Shown one piece after another: positions 16,876 to 25,467 of a stretch of DNA of 64,000 nucleotides. This DNA comes from Spirochaetales bacterium (GTDB lineage Bacteria; Spirochaetota; Spirochaetia; DSM-27196; Alkalispirochaetaceae), in the NCBI GenBank assembly GCA_028282545.1, contig JANQHT010000121.1:1-64000 (forward strand). The letters run 5' to 3'. Below the pieces are notes generated by a model, which did no database searches, was not told where the DNA came from, and was given only the letters and a program-made list of their open reading frames with translations. Position numbers and translations under genes: made by a program. How positions within the stretch are numbered: the first letter of the stretch is position 1; each line of letters starts with the position of its first letter.

Positions 16876-16977
16876 ACGCAGTGACATGCGCTGTGAGATT
16901 TGGTGTTTCATGACATATAATTGGGCTCGAATTTCGAAGATTGAAGGAGAGATTCCATGATGCAAAAACGACTATTT
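16550..16977. repeat. Right copy of 428-bp direct repeat flanking the island
   Basis: Same unit as 674-1101 at a constant offset of 15876 bases. Left of 16550 the sequence is unrelated to the VWA gene; right of 16977 the lipoprotein gene continues. The two copies therefore show the reciprocal structure of a segment doubled by integration: the left junction truncates the lipoprotein, the right junction truncates the VWA gene. Confidence 0.93.
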
Positions 16978-18195
16978 TACCTCGCAATCGCAGCCATCGC
17001 CGTGACCGCTTTGACTGGATGCGAGTGGTTCATCGAAGAAGTACTCTTTGGCGCCGGAGGATATATCGTCGACGCCCGAGGTAGTTCAACGGACATGTCC
17101 GGATTTACCGTGACGCTGACGTCGGTGAATGGTTCCAAATCGAAATCGGCAACAACGAGTTCAAGCGGCTATTACTCGCTCGGTGACCTCGAATCGGGCA
17201 CCTACGTGGTAACGGCGACAAAGGAAGGGTGGTTCGTTCCCCCGGAAAAAGTCTCGGTCGGCGGGCTTGCGGAGTCGATTCCGGACGTCCCGGCGTACCA
17301 GCTGTCCGAAGATGATCTTTGGGGGCTATCGTTCATCGCCGTCTGGGACAACACGGAAGGGGGTTCGGAGGAAGACGATGTAGATGTAGATATTCACATG
17401 ACGTTTTCCACGAGCTGGACGAGCGTCAGCGGCGCAGCATCTTACTCAACGCCATATGACGTATATCCCTCGTCTGGCCGCGACCAAGTCTACTTCAACG
17501 CCTCCAAGTACCCGGCTGGATCGTCTACGCCGGCTGTACGTTTGGATAACGACACCTCCCTGGAATCGGGACCGTACAACGACACATCGAATCCACAATT
17601 GCCGGAAACCATCACAATGCTCTTTGCCACAACGACCTCGGGTCAGGAAGATACAAGTGGTACTGCGATGTCGATGGCGTCGAGTTCAAGCGGTGACTCG
17701 AACGGTCTTCGCGCGGCGTTCTCAGACGATGTGGCACTCATTTCGGCTTCCGAACGTCCCGGCGGGTGGTACTGGATCGGACAAGCGGAAGTCTATCTCA
17801 ACGCGTTCACGTACGATAGGAGTTCGCCGGCGACTCTGGCGAACGACGATTCCGGAGGAGCCGCGGCACGGTTGTACGTTATTCAAACCGTTCCGGCAGA
17901 GGACAGCTACACCGACGGGTACAAACGACAGAGCAACATCACCCTCGACTACGTGTACCTGGGTTCTTACGCTGTTCCTGAGTACACCAACATCAGTTCG
18001 GCATCGATGGTTAGAGTGAATATGCTGTTGGATGACAAAAACTATGAATGGTATCAGATTGTTCCGGATGTTCGCGTTGTACCCCAGGGTCCAACCGTTG
18101 ATGACGGAACTGCATCCGATATAACGTTCCTTTCCGTCCCCGATCAAGACGGATTGACTGGTGTTCGCGGTCGAAAACGAGGTGCCGCGGAATGA
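16957..18195 (+). CDS. Lipoprotein with carboxypeptidase-regulatory-like domain
   Basis: A 412-residue secreted protein. Residues 1-22 form a lipoprotein signal (KR, hydrophobic core, lipobox LTGC), so it would be anchored at Cys22. Residues 35-110 form a beta-sandwich of the carboxypeptidase-regulatory/Cna-B type (SGFTVTLTSV, SGYYSLGDLESGTYVVTATKEGW). The rest is Ser/Thr/Asp-rich with no recognised family. The start is ATG ATG after AGGAGAG. Its stop overlaps the PEGA gene start (ATGA). The first seven codons and the leader are also present at 1081-1101, the left end of the island. Role unknown, probably envelope or surface. Confidence 0.85.
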   Translation: MMQKRLFYLAIAAIAVTALTGCEWFIEEVLFGAGGYIVDARGSSTDMSGFTVTLTSVNGSKSKSATTSSSGYYSLGDLESGTYVVTATKEGWFVPPEKVSVGGLAESIPDVPAYQLSEDDLWGLSFIAVWDNTEGGSEEDDVDVDIHMTFSTSWTSVSGAASYSTPYDVYPSSGRDQVYFNASKYPAGSSTPAVRLDNDTSLESGPYNDTSNPQLPETITMLFATTTSGQEDTSGTAMSMASSSSGDSNGLRAAFSDDVALISASERPGGWYWIGQAEVYLNAFTYDRSSPATLANDDSGGAAARLYVIQTVPAEDSYTDGYKRQSNITLDYVYLGSYAVPEYTNISSASMVRVNMLLDDKNYEWYQIVPDVRVVPQGPTVDDGTASDITFLSVPDQDGLTGVRGRKRGAAE

Positions 18196-18929
18196 AACGG
18201 GTAAGCCTCCCACTACTCCTTGGGCTCGTCATAGCAACGCTGTTACCTGCCCAATCGGGTGGCCGCGGGCGACAACGGCAGCCCCTTGTGACAGTCACAA
18301 TTCAATCGAACGTCAAGGGTGCTGACGTGACTGTTGATGGCTCGTCTGTCGGCAATACAGATTTGAATCTCCAACTGCCGACCGGTTCCCACACCTTTCG
18401 GGTAACCGCCGACGGCTATCGCGACTGGCAGCAGACGATCGATATCCGCTCGGACCGAACGATCACGGCCAATCTGGAGCAGATCACCAACGATCTCACC
18501 GTAACCGCGAACGTTCCGGCTCAGGTGTTCATCGACGGCCGTGATTCGGGTCGCACTCGCTTCCGGCGCTCCTTGCCGCCGGGAACGTATTCGATCACCC
18601 TCCGGGCCGAGGGGTACCTCGATTTCACGACGACGGTCACGTTGGACCGAGCTCGATCGATCGAGGCGGAACTGCGCCCGGCCAACGCCGGCGTACGGCT
18701 GGAAATCCCGCAGAGCATGCTTGACCGGACGAATCCCGGCGCCGCGAGCATGGTGACCGTCTTTGTTGACGGACGGCCCCAGGTGCAAAACCGATTCGAC
18801 CTCCCGCCGGGGCGCCACACGATTCTTGTGCGAACCGGGGGAATGGCGGCGGAGATCACACAGGAGTTCGAGGCGGGACGCACCTACGTGATCGTGCCAA
18901 ACTTCAGCACCTCGATCCGCACCGAATAG
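18192..18929 (+). CDS. Secreted PEGA-domain protein
   Basis: A 245-residue protein with a cleavable signal (KRVSLPLLLGLVIATLLPAQS) followed by two PEGA-type repeats: about residues 30-95 (VKGADVTVDGSSVGNTDL, LPTGSHTFRVTADGYRDW) and 98-165 (VPAQVFIDGRDSGRTRFRR, LPPGTYSITLRAEGYLDF). A third, weaker repeat follows (MVTVFVDGRPQVQNRFDLPPGRHTI). PEGA domains are extracytoplasmic beta-sandwich modules common in spirochaete envelope proteins. Translationally coupled to the lipoprotein upstream; the pair probably works together at the cell surface. Confidence 0.85.
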   Translation: MKRVSLPLLLGLVIATLLPAQSGGRGRQRQPLVTVTIQSNVKGADVTVDGSSVGNTDLNLQLPTGSHTFRVTADGYRDWQQTIDIRSDRTITANLEQITNDLTVTANVPAQVFIDGRDSGRTRFRRSLPPGTYSITLRAEGYLDFTTTVTLDRARSIEAELRPANAGVRLEIPQSMLDRTNPGAASMVTVFVDGRPQVQNRFDLPPGRHTILVRTGGMAAEITQEFEAGRTYVIVPNFSTSIRTE

Positions 18930-18934
18930 ACGCC

Positions 18935-19936
18935 GTGGAGACGATTCGATTCGGCCGGTCAGGCCTCCGTGTTTCCCGGTTGTGCATGGGGGCAATGACC
19001 TTTGGCCGCGAGGCGGACGAGGCCACGTCGTTTGCCCTGGCCGACTACTACGTCGAGCAGGGCGGGTTCTTCTTCGATACCGCCAACATCTACAGCGACG
19101 GCGGGGCGGAAGAGACGCTTGGCAAATGGATAAAGGCGCGCGGGAATCGCGACTCCCTTGTGGTGGCATCGAAGGTGTTTGGAGCCATGCACGGCGGCTA
19201 CGGTGATCCGCCCCGGAACAACCGCGGCCTTTCCCGGTTCCATATCGTTCGGGAGGTGGAGAACAGCCTCCGGCGCCTCCAGACCGACGTGATCGATATC
19301 TACCAGGTCCACCGTTGGGATTACCAGGCACCGGTGGATGAAACCGTTCGCGCCCTGGACGACATGATCCGCCAGGGAAAGATCCGTTATGTGGGGGCCT
19401 GCAACCTCAAGGGCTGGATGCTGGCGGAGTACATTCGGCTCGCCGATGCCTCCCTGGCGCCGCGTTTTATCTCGCTGCAGCAGGCGTACAGTGCGGTGAA
19501 CCGGAGTGCCGAGCTGGAGGTCTTCGAACTGTGCCGGCACCACGGCCTGGGCGTCATGACGTACAACCCCCTGGCGGGCGGACTCCTGACGGGAAAGTAC
19601 TCCCGGGACTCGGCTTCGCCGCCGGACGTACGGCTTACAACGACCCCGTATTATCGGGAGCGGTACATCACGGCCGATTCGCTGGCGCTGGCGGAGCGCT
19701 TTGTCGCACACGCCGGGGAGCGCTCCGTGAGTCCCGCGGCGCTGGCGCTCGCCTGGGTCATGGCGGAGGAACGGGTCCACACGCCGATCCTGGGAGCGCG
19801 TACGGTGGAGCAGCTGGCGGACACGATGGCCGGCGGTACGCTGACGCTCACCCATAAAGAGCGAGCGGCGGTGCCTGCCGTTCTCCCTGGACGCTGGGTG
19901 GGCAAAGACCCCGTCTACGATCGAACCGATCCATAA
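18935..19936 (+). CDS. Aldo/keto reductase
   Basis: A 333-residue (beta/alpha)8 oxidoreductase: LGxSGLRVSRLCMGAMTFG-type N-terminus, catalytic Asp in FFDTANIYSDGGAEETLG, Lys in VVASKVFG, and His in IYQVHRWDYQAPVDET. It belongs to the YajO/YghZ-like bacterial NADPH-dependent group. It starts with GTG at 18935, five bases after the PEGA stop, with no clear Shine-Dalgarno, so it may rely on read-through translation from upstream genes. It ends convergent to sbcB. Substrate unknown. Confidence 0.9.
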   Translation: METIRFGRSGLRVSRLCMGAMTFGREADEATSFALADYYVEQGGFFFDTANIYSDGGAEETLGKWIKARGNRDSLVVASKVFGAMHGGYGDPPRNNRGLSRFHIVREVENSLRRLQTDVIDIYQVHRWDYQAPVDETVRALDDMIRQGKIRYVGACNLKGWMLAEYIRLADASLAPRFISLQQAYSAVNRSAELEVFELCRHHGLGVMTYNPLAGGLLTGKYSRDSASPPDVRLTTTPYYRERYITADSLALAERFVAHAGERSVSPAALALAWVMAEERVHTPILGARTVEQLADTMAGGTLTLTHKERAAVPAVLPGRWVGKDPVYDRTDP

Positions 19937-19946
19937 ACGCCGGCGG

Positions 19947-21491
19947 TCAGAGGACCGGTGCCTGTTCGGCCAGAGCGAGCCAGCGCGCCACGCGGTTGCG
20001 GTGTTCCATGACTTCCAGCAGTACCCGCCTGTTGCGCTCCGACAGGCGCCCGCGAACGGCGTGACGATCCCTGCTCTGCTGCCACTCCCGTGAAAAGGAC
20101 TCGAGCCCCAGGATTCGATCGTTGGGCGGTGCAGATAGCCGGCGACGCGCCTGTGCCTTCCAACTGCGCGTTTCATCGGCGGTAAGCGTTTCCGGCAGGT
20201 AGCGGGCGCGGAAGCGCCATAGCAGTTCCCGATACCGCGCGTCGGAGAAGCGCGGGAAGGCCGGGTCATCCTTCCCCGGCTGCTGGTAGCGCAGCCACTC
20301 CAGCGACTGTGAGCGCAGCATCTCCCGCGCCGTTGCCTCCGCGTCCGGTGGAAAGGCGTGGTAGAGATCACCGTCGGCGTCACGCCGGCTCTGGTCGGAG
20401 GGGTACGACACCCGGAGTAACGCGGAGCGAAGGCGTTCGGCGATATCTGAAGCCGCAACCGATTCGGCGCGACGTACCGCGTCGCCGGTACTTACCCCAA
20501 GGAGATCGAGACGGGTGAGCGCGCTGTCCGTGGCCGGAACGAGCATGGGGAAGCGATTGACACGGACCTGGAAGAGGGAGCGCCAGAACTCGTGGGACCC
20601 GGGAGCACCCGGTCCGGCTGCCAATCGCTCCGCGATTTCGTCTTCCGTCAGATAGATGATATCCGCAACGGCCCGCGCCAGATCGAGGAGCCACCACTGG
20701 TTATTCCCGGGCGTGCGGGGATCGGCGCACACGGGCGTTACGATCGTCGTTGAACGCTCCTCGCGTTTGATCACCGGCGTCGAGTAGATGAGAAGGCGGG
20801 AGTGAGCGTCGCGAGCCTCGCCGGCAACGGTGCAGCGACGCTTGAGCTCGTTCTTGTCGGATAGGGTCGGGAGCCACTCCCAGACCTCGGGTACGCGATC
20901 GTGGATACCCTTCGCAAGGTTCCGCAGGGCAAAGGTGTCCGATAGCGCCTCGTGGCTGGTGCCGGCCTGGAGTCCGTTCGCCTCCACGAGTGCTTCCAGT
21001 TTGAACGACGGCCGGCCGTCCTCGTCCCGGGGCCACACAAAGGCGTCCCGGTGAAAGTCAAAGAGTGCCGGGACGATGGCGAGCAGATCGATCGAGGTAT
21101 TGCGGATCTGCCATTTGTACGGTTCATGGAAGGTGCGATAGAAGAGGTGGCGCAGGAACTGGTCGTCAAAGGAGGCGTTGTTATACCCGATGATCGAGAC
21201 CGAAGTGTCGCGCCAGACGATACCGTGGACCGCCCGGGCAAACTCCGGCTCATCGATGCCCGACTCTTCCACGGTGAGCGGGCTGATACCGGTTACGATA
21301 CACGCTTCCGGGTGGGGCAGGTAGTCCAGGGGCGGTTTACAGCGCAGCTCGGTGGGCTCTTCGACGAGGTCAAAGGCGTCGTCAGTGACGACCGCGGCGC
21401 ACTCGCTGATGCGATCAAAGGCGACGTCCGTTCCAAACGTTTCGAGGTCGTAGAAAACCAGCACGCTCCTATTAGTATACTCGCTTTCCAT
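19947..21491 (-). CDS. sbcB: Exodeoxyribonuclease I
   Basis: A 514-residue 3'-5' single-strand DNA exonuclease of the DnaQ/DEDDh superfamily, similar in layout to the E. coli enzyme: motif I FYDLETFGTD, CKPPLDYLPHPEACIVTGI, motif II IIGYNNASFDDQFLRHLFYR, motif III TSHEALSDTFALRNLAKGI, then the SH3-like and helical domains (SDKNELKRRC, NNQWWLLDLA). The start is the ATG at 21491 behind GGGAG. It removes 3' overhangs in recombination and mismatch repair. The family is mainly gammaproteobacterial, so acquisition by transfer is possible. Only 14 bases separate its start from the divergent methyltransferase start. Confidence 0.92.
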   Translation of the reverse strand: MESEYTNRSVLVFYDLETFGTDVAFDRISECAAVVTDDAFDLVEEPTELRCKPPLDYLPHPEACIVTGISPLTVEESGIDEPEFARAVHGIVWRDTSVSIIGYNNASFDDQFLRHLFYRTFHEPYKWQIRNTSIDLLAIVPALFDFHRDAFVWPRDEDGRPSFKLEALVEANGLQAGTSHEALSDTFALRNLAKGIHDRVPEVWEWLPTLSDKNELKRRCTVAGEARDAHSRLLIYSTPVIKREERSTTIVTPVCADPRTPGNNQWWLLDLARAVADIIYLTEDEIAERLAAGPGAPGSHEFWRSLFQVRVNRFPMLVPATDSALTRLDLLGVSTGDAVRRAESVAASDIAERLRSALLRVSYPSDQSRRDADGDLYHAFPPDAEATAREMLRSQSLEWLRYQQPGKDDPAFPRFSDARYRELLWRFRARYLPETLTADETRSWKAQARRRLSAPPNDRILGLESFSREWQQSRDRHAVRGRLSERNRRVLLEVMEHRNRVARWLALAEQAPVL

Positions 21492-21505
21492 GGTACGCTC
21501 CCGCC

Positions 21506-22546
21506 GTGACCACCACGCACGTCGTTGCGGCGGTCGACGCACGGCGTGTCGCACCGCCATCTCCCGTTGAACTCGTCGTCACATCACCGCCCTATCCAAT
21601 GATCTCCATGTGGGATGACGAGTTCGCCGCCATGAACGACCGGACCGGGTCTGCCCTTGCCTCTGATAGTCGGGAAGCGTTCGAACTGATGCACCGGGAA
21701 CTGGACCGGGTCTGGAAGGTCGTGTTCGAGTCGCTCGTTCCCGGCGGACTCTGCTGCATCAACATCGGCGACGCCGTGCGAACGGTGGAAGGCAGATTCC
21801 AGCTCTTCCCGAACCACCTTCGCGTGGCCCAGGCGATGGGATCCCTCGGGTTTGACCAGTTGCCGGGTATCCTGTGGCGCAAACCGACTAACAGCCCTAC
21901 CAAGTTCATGGGTTCAGGTATGCTGCCGTCCGCGGCGTACGTAACGCTGGAACACGAGCACATTCTCATCTTCCGGAAACCCGGCACTCGTCACTACCCT
22001 GTTCCTTCGGTTCGACGGAGGAGCGCGGTATTTTGGGAGGAACGCAACCGGTGGTTCAGTGACCTTTGGGACATCCCGGCGGCACCGCAGTCGTTGAAGG
22101 CGCGGAATCGGGAGAATCACAGGGGGCTTCGGCTGCGGAGCGCCGCCTATCCGATGGAGCTGCCCTTCCGTCTTATCTCGATGTTCTCCGCGTACGGCGA
22201 AACGGTGTTTGATCCCTTTGCCGGGACGCTCACCACAGCCCGGGCGGCGATCGCCGCCGGCAGGTCCTCGTACTGCTCGGAGCACGCGGACCAACTGATC
22301 GCTTCATTCTGGCCGCCGGATACGATCGTTTCGCTCGGTGAGCGCGCCAGGGAACGCGTGAACGGTCACGCCGATTTTGTAGTATCGCGTCTCGCGGGCG
22401 GCAAGGAACCGGCCCACAGGAACGGCCACGTCCCGGTCGTTACGTCGCAGGAGCGGGAACTGGAGGTGTGGGAGCCGGTGGAGGCGGAAGAACGGGATGG
22501 GGAGGTCCTGGTGCGGCACGAACGTCTGGAGCTATTCGTCCGGTGA
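21506..22546 (+). CDS. Site-specific DNA methyltransferase (N4-cytosine/N6-adenine type)
   Basis: A 346-residue amino-methyltransferase with catalytic motif IV VTSPPYP near the N-terminus and the AdoMet motif I FDPFAGTLTTARAA near residue 235, i.e. the permuted (beta-class) order. TSPPY is more typical of m4C enzymes. MLPSAAYVTLEHEHILIFRK is a conserved feature of the family. No restriction endonuclease gene is adjacent, so it is probably a solitary enzyme. It starts with GTG at 21506; a -10-like TATACT lies at 21476-21481 inside the sbcB start region, so the two promoters overlap the opposing genes. Confidence 0.88.
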   Translation: MTTTHVVAAVDARRVAPPSPVELVVTSPPYPMISMWDDEFAAMNDRTGSALASDSREAFELMHRELDRVWKVVFESLVPGGLCCINIGDAVRTVEGRFQLFPNHLRVAQAMGSLGFDQLPGILWRKPTNSPTKFMGSGMLPSAAYVTLEHEHILIFRKPGTRHYPVPSVRRRSAVFWEERNRWFSDLWDIPAAPQSLKARNRENHRGLRLRSAAYPMELPFRLISMFSAYGETVFDPFAGTLTTARAAIAAGRSSYCSEHADQLIASFWPPDTIVSLGERARERVNGHADFVVSRLAGGKEPAHRNGHVPVVTSQERELEVWEPVEAEERDGEVLVRHERLELFVR

Positions 22547-22897
22547 AACGATCTCGAGTACCTCGGCTTCCGGCGGGAAACCTGGGCCAGGGGATTCTCG
22601 CGTGATTTTGATGAGTAGTGTGACAGTATCTTGCTGTTGGTTGCGCGCGAGTACATCCACCAAGGGGCCATACAACCGGAACGTTCCGTTTCCATCCAGG
22701 GGCTCAAATAGGTTGATCGCCAGGAACGAATGGGGATCGTTTCCGAGGTAAGCGACACGACCCCGCACGCGGATCGTTCGATTCGTCTCGTCCGGCACAG
22801 ACGGAGGATCTTCGTGGTTTCCGCGTGCCGGAACGATCGCCAAAACGACCGACAAGAAAACAAGGGCCGCTCCGAAAAAAAACCACGTCCGCGTCAT
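22532..22897 (-). CDS. Small exported protein of unknown function
   Basis: A 121-residue protein with a hydrophobic N-terminus (WFFFGAALVFLSVVLAIV) that could be a signal peptide or anchor, then a compact beta-rich domain (RTIRVRGRVAYLGNDPHSFLAI, FRLYGPLVDVLARNQQQDTVTLLIKI) reminiscent of an OB-type barrel. Its ATG overlaps the stop of the metallopeptidase lipoprotein (ATGA), so the two are co-translated; its tail overlaps the methyltransferase tail by 15 bases. Possibly an accessory or inhibitor for the peptidase; that is inference only. Confidence 0.7.
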   Translation of the reverse strand: MTRTWFFFGAALVFLSVVLAIVPARGNHEDPPSVPDETNRTIRVRGRVAYLGNDPHSFLAINLFEPLDGNGTFRLYGPLVDVLARNQQQDTVTLLIKITRESPGPGFPPEAEVLEIVSPDE

Positions 22898-24648
22898 TGC
22901 GACTCCCGGCTGAGAACGGTGAGTGTGACGCCATCGGGGATGTCGACGGCTTCCTGAAACAGGTTCGAGCCCCGTTCGCGCGCGAGAAAAAACGCATTGC
23001 CTCGGTCAGACAGCCCCACCAACGCCTGATCATAGACAAAGATGAGCGGCCCCCGGTACGAAAAGCCCGCTGCGGAAAAATCGTTCCAGTACCCGTGAAG
23101 ATCGATAGATTCCAGATTGTATGTGGTACCATTGGTCTGCGAGCTGATAAATCCATCCGACTCGTTGATACTGAACGGTACCGTCGCAGTCGGATCGTCG
23201 GAGACAAACATCGCTATAGCCCAACGTCGAATCAACTCGTCCAAGGTGGGTGCCGCTTCGCCGGTTACTGCCTCTATCGCCGACCGGAGTGCAATCTCGC
23301 CATTCCCATTCGAAGACCCGTCAATGTTCTCAGCTGGCGCCGCGATCGGTTGGCGCGCAATTTCGGTGAAGAGCTGTGATCCGTACGTTCGCGAAAGGTA
23401 GGCGCCAAACGAATAATAAAGCGCGTAGTATGTAACAATTACGTTGATGTTGGAACCGTCTGGGTAACGGTCCGTAACACGATACTCCGCGGCGCCGATG
23501 ATATAGGACCCGAGCCGCCCGTCCGCGGGACCGGCTATAGCGAGCTTGTCCGCGACTAGGTCTTCCGCCACCATCGAACTCATCTCATTGATCCATGTGT
23601 CGACTCGAAAGTAATTGTCTGGATCGCGAAGGATCTCGCGTTGGTAGAAGTTGATCATATGCTGAAACTCGTGCGCCAGGGTCGAGACCATGTCAGCGGG
23701 ACCGGAGTCAGAGATATCCCACGTTGGTCCGTCCTGTGCGGCAAAAAACGTATGATCGATGTAGAACATCAGGCGCTCATTGCTGCCGCCATAGTATGTT
23801 GACGCAACGTTGTCCTTACTCCAAAAGTACCCGGCGTATCCCTCTTCGATGTCGTAGAGCAGAATGTGGATGTCATCCGATTCAGATGGAATAAGCGAAA
23901 CGGGGCTATCGTGGATTCCCCAGGGGGCACCAAAAATCGTCGTCACCCAGTCGTAGATGTCGTTGTCGTTGCCACTCTTCAGAAACCGATCCGCGAGAGC
24001 TTCGTACGCCGCGTCGATAAGACCCTCGCTATTGTAAATCACATCGTCCACCCAGATGTAGACTTCTCGCGTGCCGTCGGACGACAACGCGCGTACTGTC
24101 GCTTCCACAAACTTGGAACCATCGAGGTTCGTATACAGTCGCTCCGTACTACCAACCGAATAACTTGAAAGAGCCCTCCACGCCACGGATGACGCGCCGA
24201 CCGCATCGGACCCAACTGATTCGCGGACAGTCTGCGGGACAACTTGGGAACGGCCGGGTGGTAGACCCCGGATTGCCGGCGTGTATCGGCTTTCCGGAAA
24301 TGCAGATGGCGAGAAGTGCTGCCCGATAGCTTGAACACGGTCGTTGGGTCCCCAGAGAACGTACGATTCAGTTATGGCGTCCCCAACGTTGACACGCGAG
24401 CCACTCAAATTCGAAAAAACATAATAGACATCCCGCGGGGACGCCCCGAGATCCGCGGTCACCGTTGAAACGCCCTCGTAAACGCCCTCAAGGCGGTACA
24501 GGGAGCTTGAAAACGTAGCGTCGTTCGGATCACTGCCTCCACCGGAAGCGTCGTCGGAGGAGGTCCCGAGGAGGTCCTGCACCATCTCACAGGAAACAAA
24601 AAGCACCGCCACGGCGGTTATGGTGAGAAGACGAAGAAGCGCGCGCAT
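22894..24648 (-). CDS. Lipoprotein zinc metallopeptidase, M30 (hyicolysin)-like
   Basis: A 584-residue protein with a lipoprotein signal (LLTITAVAVLFVSC, lipid at Cys20) followed by a Ser/Gly linker, a beta-rich N-domain and a catalytic domain with HEFQHMINFYQRE, where HEFQH is the HExxH zinc motif and the downstream Glu in INEMSSMVAED is a candidate third ligand. Spacing and flanking sequence match peptidase family M30. It is anchored on the periplasmic or surface side. The gene is followed by an overlapping small exported protein. Its promoter lies between 24648 and the terminator at 24666. Confidence 0.8.
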   Translation of the reverse strand: MRALLRLLTITAVAVLFVSCEMVQDLLGTSSDDASGGGSDPNDATFSSSLYRLEGVYEGVSTVTADLGASPRDVYYVFSNLSGSRVNVGDAITESYVLWGPNDRVQAIGQHFSPSAFPESRYTPAIRGLPPGRSQVVPQTVRESVGSDAVGASSVAWRALSSYSVGSTERLYTNLDGSKFVEATVRALSSDGTREVYIWVDDVIYNSEGLIDAAYEALADRFLKSGNDNDIYDWVTTIFGAPWGIHDSPVSLIPSESDDIHILLYDIEEGYAGYFWSKDNVASTYYGGSNERLMFYIDHTFFAAQDGPTWDISDSGPADMVSTLAHEFQHMINFYQREILRDPDNYFRVDTWINEMSSMVAEDLVADKLAIAGPADGRLGSYIIGAAEYRVTDRYPDGSNINVIVTYYALYYSFGAYLSRTYGSQLFTEIARQPIAAPAENIDGSSNGNGEIALRSAIEAVTGEAAPTLDELIRRWAIAMFVSDDPTATVPFSINESDGFISSQTNGTTYNLESIDLHGYWNDFSAAGFSYRGPLIFVYDQALVGLSDRGNAFFLARERGSNLFQEAVDIPDGVTLTVLSRESQ

Positions 24649-24665
24649 ACGGCCTTGAATATATC

Positions 24666-24694
24666 AAAAAAAGACCGCCCCAACCGGGACGGTC
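24666..24694 (-). terminator. Rho-independent terminator of the polA-coaE-SPOR operon
   Basis: On the minus strand a hairpin (24694-24673; arms GACCGtCCC and GGGcGGTC with one mismatch, loop GGTT/G) is followed by seven T residues (24672-24666). It lies about 100 bases after the SPOR gene stop. A second perfect hairpin without a T-tract (24786-24803) spans that stop codon. Confidence 0.85.
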
Positions 24695-24792
24695 CGTCTC
24701 TATGTGAACGCGCCTTTTGGCGCTATCGCGCCGTGTGGCGCTGAATGGCACGGAGTAGCCGCACCGCTTGGCGCGGCGTGGCCGATTGGCGG

Positions 24793-25467
24793 TCAGCCGC
24801 CAAGCGACCTCACCGGGTACTCCTCGGATATGTACGCTTCGGCGAATCGCTCGATCTCGCGAATCCAGCTGAGGAATTTCTCGGCCTCATCTTTACTCTG
24901 GTAGGGACCCACACGAAGCCGATAGTAGATCGTTCCCTCCACGTCGCGGGTGGTTATTCGCCCGCCGACGCCCAGTTCCTCGATCGACAGCAGGGCCTGT
25001 TCAACGCGATCGCGGCTCGGGGATGCAACGAGCTGTATCCAGTACTCGGTGACGCGTTCCGTCCGCGGTTCGGGAGCGCGCTCGACCGGTGCCGCCGCCA
25101 CGGGTTGCGGGCCGGAGGGGCCAAAGGTACGCGGTTCCGGCGTGGGAGTCACGGTGACCGTTGGTACCGGTGCGACCGTCACCGGGGATGCCGGTTCTTC
25201 ACTCGCCGGTTCCTCCACCGTTTCGCTCTCCGGTCCCTCGTCCACCCCGTACACGATAATGACCGGCTCCTTCTCGGACTCCGATAGGGGGGACGCTTCG
25301 GGTCGCCGGACGTATTCGATCGGATCGAACTCCTCCACCGAGCCGCCCTCTGCGACCGCGCCGGACCCGTCGCCACGGGGATAGAGTAATGCCACACCGA
25401 CACCCACGATCGCCGCAAGAAACACGGCGACCGAGACAATGATCATGAGTGTTCTGTTCTGTTCCAT
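24793..25467 (-). CDS. SPOR-domain membrane protein
   Basis: A 224-residue bitopic protein: an N-terminal membrane anchor (residues 7-28, LMIIVSVAVFLAAIVGVGVALL), an acidic then Pro/Thr/Val-rich periplasmic linker (about 30-140), and a C-terminal SPOR domain (YWIQLVASPSRDRVEQALLSIEELG, YYRLRVGPYQSKDEAEKFLSWI). SPOR domains bind denuded glycan strands at the division septum, so it probably acts in cell division or wall remodelling. The start overlaps the 3' end of coaE by 25 bases, so it is translated from the same mRNA. Confidence 0.88.
   Translation of the reverse strand: MEQNRTLMIIVSVAVFLAAIVGVGVALLYPRGDGSGAVAEGGSVEEFDPIEYVRRPEASPLSESEKEPVIIVYGVDEGPESETVEEPASEEPASPVTVAPVPTVTVTPTPEPRTFGPSGPQPVAAAPVERAPEPRTERVTEYWIQLVASPSRDRVEQALLSIEELGVGGRITTRDVEGTIYYRLRVGPYQSKDEAEKFLSWIREIERFAEAYISEEYPVRSLGG

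Noticed and set aside
24695-24803. Cluster of GGCGC-type repeats as a possible structured RNA
   Set aside because: Only one clean hairpin (24786-24803) forms, with no T-tract and no match to a riboswitch layout I know; it is best read as the 3' untranslated region before the terminator.
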